From Achromobacter pulmonis (GTDB lineage: Bacteria; Pseudomonadota; Gammaproteobacteria; Burkholderiales; Burkholderiaceae_B), in NCBI RefSeq assembly GCF_902859765.1, contig NZ_CADIJV010000014.1:1-64000 (forward strand): 64,000 nt of DNA, written 5' to 3'. The position numbers and the translations under genes are program-made. Within the stretch, counting starts at the first letter, position 1. Every line of letters begins with the position of its first letter. Positions 60,019 to 64,000 of the stretch are shown here, piece by piece. The notes under the pieces were generated by a model. The model was given only the letters and a program-made list of their open reading frames with translations. It was not told the origin of the DNA and ran no database searches.

Positions 60019-60070
60019 GCATTAATCCATCCGTAAGTTGCAATTCAAATAATAGCCGCGTCGTCGCAGA

Positions 60071-61213
60071 ATGCACCGCATGGAAACGATCATCCCTTGC
60101 GTACTGATGCGCGGCGGCACTTCCCGCGGCCCCTTTTTTCTGGGCGACTGGCTGCCCGCGGACCCCGCCGAGCGCGACCGGCTGCTGCTGCAGGCGATGG
60201 GCTCGCCGCATGCGTTGCAGGTCGACGGCCTGGGCGGCGGCAACTCGCTGACCAGCAAGGTCGCGATCGTGTCGCGCTCGACCTGGCCCGGCTGCGACAT
60301 CGACTATCTGTTCGCCCAGGTGTCGGTGGACCGCGCCAGCGTCGACACCCGTCCCAACTGCGGCAACATGCTGTCGGGCGCCGCGCCCTTCGCCATCGAC
60401 GAGGGCCTGATCCCGGCCGCCGACGGCGAGACGTCGGTGCGGGTGCACAACGTCAATACCGGCGCCGTCATCGAGGCGGTGGTGCAGACGCCCGGCGGCC
60501 GGCTGACCTACGAAGGCGATGCGCGCATCGATGGCGTGCCGGGCGCCGCCGCGCCGGTGCGGCTGAACTTCCTGGACGCCTGGGGCGCGCTCACCGGACG
60601 CCTGTTCCCGACCGGCCTGCGCCAGGAGACCGTGGATGGCGTGGCCGCCACGCTGATCGACGCGGCCATGCCGATGGTGCTGCTGCGCGCCGCCGACTTC
60701 GGCCTGCGCGGCGACGAATCGCCGGCCGAGCTGGACGCCAACCCGGCGTTGCTGGCGCGCCTGGAGCGTATCCGCCGCGAGGCCGGCGCCCGCATGGGGT
60801 TGGGGGACGTATCGAACAGCGTGATTCCCAAGCCGGTACTGCTGGCGCCCGGGAGCGACCCGGCGGTTCTGTCGGTGCGTTCGCGTTACTTCACGCCGCA
60901 CGCCTGCCACCGCGCGCACGCCGCCACGGGCGCGGTGGGCGTGGCCGCCGCTTTCCTGATGGCGGGCACCGTGGCGCACGATTGCGGCGGGCCAGCCCCG
61001 CGCCCGGGCTATCGTGGCGTGCGCATCGAGCATCCGTCGGGCGGCATGGACATCGACGTCAGGCTGGACCCGGACAGCGGCGAGGTGCGGGCCGCCGGCC
61101 TGGTGCGCACCGCGCGCAAGATCATGAAGGGCCTGTTATACGTGCCGGGACGCTACGTGCCGGCGCGGGAGGAACCGGCCATGCGGCCGGCGCACGCCGC
61201 GATGGCGGCCTAG
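60071..61213 (+). CDS. PrpF family isomerase (aconitate or oxalomesaconate type)
   Basis: This is a 380-residue protein of the PrpF/GalD diaminopimelate-epimerase-like fold. Characteristic segments are IPCVLMRGGTSRGPFFL, VDGLGGGNSLTSKVAIVS, VDTRPNCGNMLSGAAPFAI (catalytic Cys) and FTPHACHRAHAATGAVGVAAA. Such enzymes isomerise 2-methylaconitate or 4-oxalomesaconate. It may start three codons later (METIIPC). It is followed by a tricarboxylate-type Bug receptor gene, which fits use of a related acid. The exact substrate cannot be settled here. Confidence 0.9.
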   Translation: MHRMETIIPCVLMRGGTSRGPFFLGDWLPADPAERDRLLLQAMGSPHALQVDGLGGGNSLTSKVAIVSRSTWPGCDIDYLFAQVSVDRASVDTRPNCGNMLSGAAPFAIDEGLIPAADGETSVRVHNVNTGAVIEAVVQTPGGRLTYEGDARIDGVPGAAAPVRLNFLDAWGALTGRLFPTGLRQETVDGVAATLIDAAMPMVLLRAADFGLRGDESPAELDANPALLARLERIRREAGARMGLGDVSNSVIPKPVLLAPGSDPAVLSVRSRYFTPHACHRAHAATGAVGVAAAFLMAGTVAHDCGGPAPRPGYRGVRIEHPSGGMDIDVRLDPDSGEVRAAGLVRTARKIMKGLLYVPGRYVPAREEPAMRPAHAAMAA

Positions 61214-61351
61214 ACCGGCGTCACCGATTCCACACCCGGAAGCCGTTCACGGCCTGCCGAACCGAAACAAGAAGGCAGCGGGCCGACCCGCTTCCGAACC
61301 GAGACACAGCGGTCCACAGAGACCGTCCCCATAACCGTCAGGAGACATGAC

Positions 61352-62320
61352 ATGGCTTTCCCCTCTCGCGGCGCGCTGTGCGCCGCCGCGCTTTGCCTGG
61401 CCCTGGGCGGCCAGGCCGCGCATGCCGAATTCCCCGAACGTCCCATCACCATGGTGGTGCCCACCGCCGCCGGTGGCGGCAACGACACCCTGGCCCGGGT
61501 CATCGGACAGAAGATGGGCGAACTGCTGGGCCAGACCGTCATCGTGGTCAACAAACCCGGCGCGCAGGGGGCCATCGCGTCCGACTACGTGGCGCGCCAG
61601 CCGGCCGACGGCTATACGCTGATACTGGGCTACATCGGCACGCACGGCATCAACCCCGCGCTGCAGAAGCTCAACTACGACCCGGTGCGTGATTTCACCG
61701 CCATCGGCATGGTGGCCGATTCACCCACGCTCATGGTGGTGTCCAGCAGCATCGGTGTGCAGGACGTGCCCGGCCTGCTCAAGTACGGCCAGGCCCATCC
61801 CGACGGGCTGAGCTACGCCACCGCCGGCCCGGGCACCGCGCCGGCGGTGGCGGGCGAACTGTTCAACCGCGCCACTGGCGCCGCCATGCTCGAAATTCCC
61901 TACAAGGGATCGGCGCCCGCCATGACGGATACGCTGGCCGGCGTCACCCAGGTCATGTTTCCCAGCCTGTTCAGCGCCTATCCGCACTTGAAGTCAGGCA
62001 AGATCCGCGCGCTCGGGGTGGCCGGCGCGCGGCGCGCCAAGGTGCTGCCGGACATGCCGACGCTGGCGGAACTGGGCGTGCAGGGCGTGGACGTGGCGCA
62101 GTGGTATGCCGTGTTCGCGCCCGCCAACGCCGATCCTAAGGTCGTCGCCAAGCTCAATGGCGCGCTCAATGGCGCGCTCAATGATCCGGCCGTGGCCGCC
62201 AAGATCGACGACCAGGGCGCCGAGGTACGCACCAGCACGCCGGCCGAGCTGGCGGCGTTCGTGCGCGAAGAAGCGGTCAAGTGGAAGCGGCTGGCGTCGA
62301 CGATCCACGCGGCGCTGTAA
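61352..62320 (+). CDS. Bug family tripartite tricarboxylate transporter receptor
   Basis: This is a 322-residue periplasmic binding protein with a signal peptide ending AAHAEFPERP. Family marks are PITMVVPTAAGGGNDTLARV, VNKPGAQGAIASDYVARQPADGYTL, LSYATAGPGTAPAVAGELF and MFPSLFSAYPHLKSGKIRALGV. It presents small carboxylates to a TctAB-type transporter, whose genes are not here. The ATG has AGGAG upstream. A 12-bp direct repeat gives LNGALNGALND near the end. Its 3' end overlaps the convergent DUF1501 gene by 44 bases. Confidence 0.93.
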   Translation: MAFPSRGALCAAALCLALGGQAAHAEFPERPITMVVPTAAGGGNDTLARVIGQKMGELLGQTVIVVNKPGAQGAIASDYVARQPADGYTLILGYIGTHGINPALQKLNYDPVRDFTAIGMVADSPTLMVVSSSIGVQDVPGLLKYGQAHPDGLSYATAGPGTAPAVAGELFNRATGAAMLEIPYKGSAPAMTDTLAGVTQVMFPSLFSAYPHLKSGKIRALGVAGARRAKVLPDMPTLAELGVQGVDVAQWYAVFAPANADPKVVAKLNGALNGALNDPAVAAKIDDQGAEVRTSTPAELAAFVREEAVKWKRLASTIHAAL

Positions 62321-63677
62321 ACAGCGCCAGCGGCGCGGCGTCGAAGTGGCGCAGGTTCGGAAACACCAGGCGCAGGTCGTCGGCGCTGGCGCCGAACCAG
62401 CCGCCCAGCGCCGCGCCTAGTTGTTCCACCGCCAGCGTCGGCAGCAGCCGGCCGTTGTCGACGAAACCGGGGCCATCGGGCGCGATCGCCGGATGCGTGC
62501 CGTAGCAGCGGCCGCCGTTGACGGCGCCGCCCAGGACGAAATGGTGCGCGCCCCAGCCGTGATCCGAGCCGTTGCCGTTCGAGCCCAGCGTGCGGCCGAA
62601 TTCCGATGCGGTGAAGGTGGTGACCTGGCGCGCCACGCCCAGGCCCGCCAGCGCCTCCTGGAACGTGGCCAGCGCCTGGCCCAGTTCCTGCAACAGGGCG
62701 GGGTGGGTGTCGTTCAGGCCGGTGTGATTGTCATAGCCATTCTGCGACACGAAGAACACCTGGCGGCGGGCGCCCAGCGCCTGGCGCGCGGCGATGATGC
62801 GCGCCACGATCCTGAGCTGCTGCGCCAGCGGCGAGGCGAAGTCGCCGGGCACCGCCACGCCCGCCAAGGCTGCCCGCAGCTGTGTGTCGGCGTCGATCGA
62901 CTGGGCGGCGATGCGCGACAGTTCGCGTTCCATCAAGTGCTCGCGCGGTTGCGTGATTAGTTGCCGCAGCAGCGCGGTGCAGGCGCTGGAACCATACAGG
63001 TCGCGCGTCAGCAGCTCGATGCGGGTCGAGCCGTTCACGCCGACCCGGTAGCCGGCGACATGGCGGCCCGCCAGCAGCACGGTGTTGCCGCCGGCGGTGA
63101 TGCCGGTGAAGCTGCGCCGCGTGTTGATGCCGGCGTACAGGTCCGTCAGGCGCCCGGCCCAGCCGGACGACGCGCCTTCCGGCGCCAGCGCCTGCCAGTA
63201 TGACTGCTGGTCGTTGTGCGAGAACAGCTTCGGCGGCAGCGGCACCCGCGCGCCGAGGTAGTCCGCCTTGCTGGTGGGGACCACCAGCGGGCCGACGTTC
63301 AGCACCGCCGCCATGTCTGCGCGCGCGAACAGCGGCGCCAGCGGCGCCAGGGACGGGGCCAGCGCGAACGACATGCCGTCGGTGGCGGGCGTCGGGTCGC
63401 GCAGCGCCGTGGCCCGCAGCGCCTCGCGCGGCAACGCGATGTCGGTTCGCGCCGCGGCGTAGGCGCGATAGGCGGCCGGATCGAAAGGCACCAGGGTGTT
63501 GAACGGGTCATTGCCGCCGTACAGGAAGACGCACACCAGCGCCTTGTAGTCCCCCGGCGGCGCGGACTGCGCCGCCGCCGCGCCCAGCGCCGCCAGGTTC
63601 AGCGCCAGCGGCGCCGCCGCGCGGCTCGCGCCCAGGGCGCAGGCGCGCAGCAGGAATTCGCGGCGGTCGGCGTTCAT
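62277..63677 (-). CDS. DUF1501 protein, Tat-exported
   Basis: This is a 466-residue protein with a Tat-like signal (NADRREFLLRACALGASRAA). DUF1501 proteins adopt a sulfatase-like fold. Visible motifs are VCVFLYGGNDPFNTLVPFD, LFSHNDQQSYWQALAPEG, VFFVSQNGYDNHTGLNDTH, FTASEFGRTLGSNGNGSDHGWGAHHFVLGG. The gene lies directly after the DUF1800 gene, with a 4-base overlap, the usual pairing. The role is unknown; in planctomycetes and others these pairs are secreted and may act on polysaccharides or polymers. Confidence 0.92.
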   Translation of the reverse strand: MNADRREFLLRACALGASRAAAPLALNLAALGAAAAQSAPPGDYKALVCVFLYGGNDPFNTLVPFDPAAYRAYAAARTDIALPREALRATALRDPTPATDGMSFALAPSLAPLAPLFARADMAAVLNVGPLVVPTSKADYLGARVPLPPKLFSHNDQQSYWQALAPEGASSGWAGRLTDLYAGINTRRSFTGITAGGNTVLLAGRHVAGYRVGVNGSTRIELLTRDLYGSSACTALLRQLITQPREHLMERELSRIAAQSIDADTQLRAALAGVAVPGDFASPLAQQLRIVARIIAARQALGARRQVFFVSQNGYDNHTGLNDTHPALLQELGQALATFQEALAGLGVARQVTTFTASEFGRTLGSNGNGSDHGWGAHHFVLGGAVNGGRCYGTHPAIAPDGPGFVDNGRLLPTLAVEQLGAALGGWFGASADDLRLVFPNLRHFDAAPLALFTAPRGSSTPAAST

Positions 63678-64000
63678 TTCTGCACCAGGTATTCGGGGCT
63701 GGCCGCCACCAGCATGATGGCGGCGCGCACGCGGTCGCGGGGCCGCGCGCGCGGCAGGGTGTCGACCGCCTGCGCAATGGCGCGCGCGGTCGTCGCGCTG
63801 AAAGCGTCGCCGGCCAGCAGCAGCGACACCCGCGCCACCAGCGCCTCGGCGTCGCCGGCCACGGCGATCTCGGCGTCATAGCGCGTCTGCAGATCCTCCC
63901 AGCCGCGATCGACGTAGATGGCCAGGAAGTTCAGATAGCCGGCGACGCTGGTTTCGTCGGTGATCTGCAATTCCGGCGCCACCAGCCCACGCCGCGCCAG
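63674..64000 (-). CDS. DUF1800 protein, C-terminal part (5' end outside window)
   Basis: The last about 108 residues of a DUF1800 protein are visible and the frame stays open to the window edge. The segment YLNFLAIYVDRGWEDLQTRYDAEIA, LARVSLLLAGDAFS-like and RDRVRAAIMLVAASPEYLVQK, which is the typical DUF1800 end, support this. It overlaps the DUF1501 gene start by 4 bases. These two families nearly always occur together. Confidence 0.85.
   Translation of the reverse strand: MARRGLVAPELQITDETSVAGYLNFLAIYVDRGWEDLQTRYDAEIAVAGDAEALVARVSLLLAGDAFSATTARAIAQAVDTLPRARPRDRVRAAIMLVAASPEYLVQK

Overview
The window is a high-GC chromosomal segment of a betaproteobacterium in the Alcaligenaceae, most like Achromobacter or Bordetella. 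The grounds are a Bug-type tripartite tricarboxylate receptor, a DUF4148 protein, a Bordetella-style hurI-hurR-bhuRSTUV heme locus, a urtABCDE operon paired with urea amidolyase instead of urease, and gene order typical of this family. The genus cannot be fixed from sequence reading alone. No rRNA, tRNA, CRISPR array, transposase or prophage gene was seen.

Layout. 1-8.5 kb: end of maeB, small exported proteins, slyX, a PqqU/YncD-type TonB receptor with a frameshift in a G7 tract, a NifQ-like protein behind a near-perfect ModE box, and an exported ankyrin protein. 8.7-16.4 kb: a respiratory block of cyoABCD (cytochrome bo quinol oxidase), a RegB/RegA (RoxS/RoxR) redox two-component pair, and the copper-delivery genes PCuAC, Sco and DUF2946. 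The 258 bp between cyoA and regA holds two RegA-type boxes, an FNR-like site and twin palindromes. 16.4-24.7 kb: a hydrolase/SnoaL/acyl-CoA-binding fusion overlapping a MASE1-PAS sensor, an NlpD-like lipoprotein, a cystine-type ABC importer, a P1 peptidase and a hemolysin III homologue. 24.7-31 kb: kynR/kynU with an amino acid permease, a VOC protein with a WYL regulator, an exported 2H phosphoesterase-like protein and a CopD-like membrane protein.

31-36 kb: the heme locus. The sigma factor and FecR-type anti-sigma are collapsed into one chimeric reading frame, and the outer-membrane receptor is reduced to its two ends. The inner import genes bhuSTUV are intact. 36-44 kb: yajQ, a divergent alkylation-repair pair (Ada/AlkA fusion and Ogt) around a 15-bp inverted repeat, a PAP2 phosphatase, arsC, and a siderophore receptor with PepSY and DUF2946 partners. 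44-56.6 kb: a urea module. urtEDCBA (import) and allophanate hydrolase, urea carboxylase and a GntR regulator (breakdown) diverge from a 403 bp control region. That region carries two opposed sigma-54 promoters, one central NtrC-type site and a GntR-type operator. 56.7-64 kb: an ECF sigma/anti-sigma operon with its own likely promoter, a GNAT, a LysR/PrpF/Bug cluster and a DUF1501/DUF1800 pair running off the window end.

The most unusual items are the decayed heme-signalling genes, the molybdate-type operator on a nifQ-like gene with no nif context, the poly-G frameshift in pqqU, the three-domain lipid-linked fusion protein, and the symmetric sigma-54/NtrC region of the urea genes.
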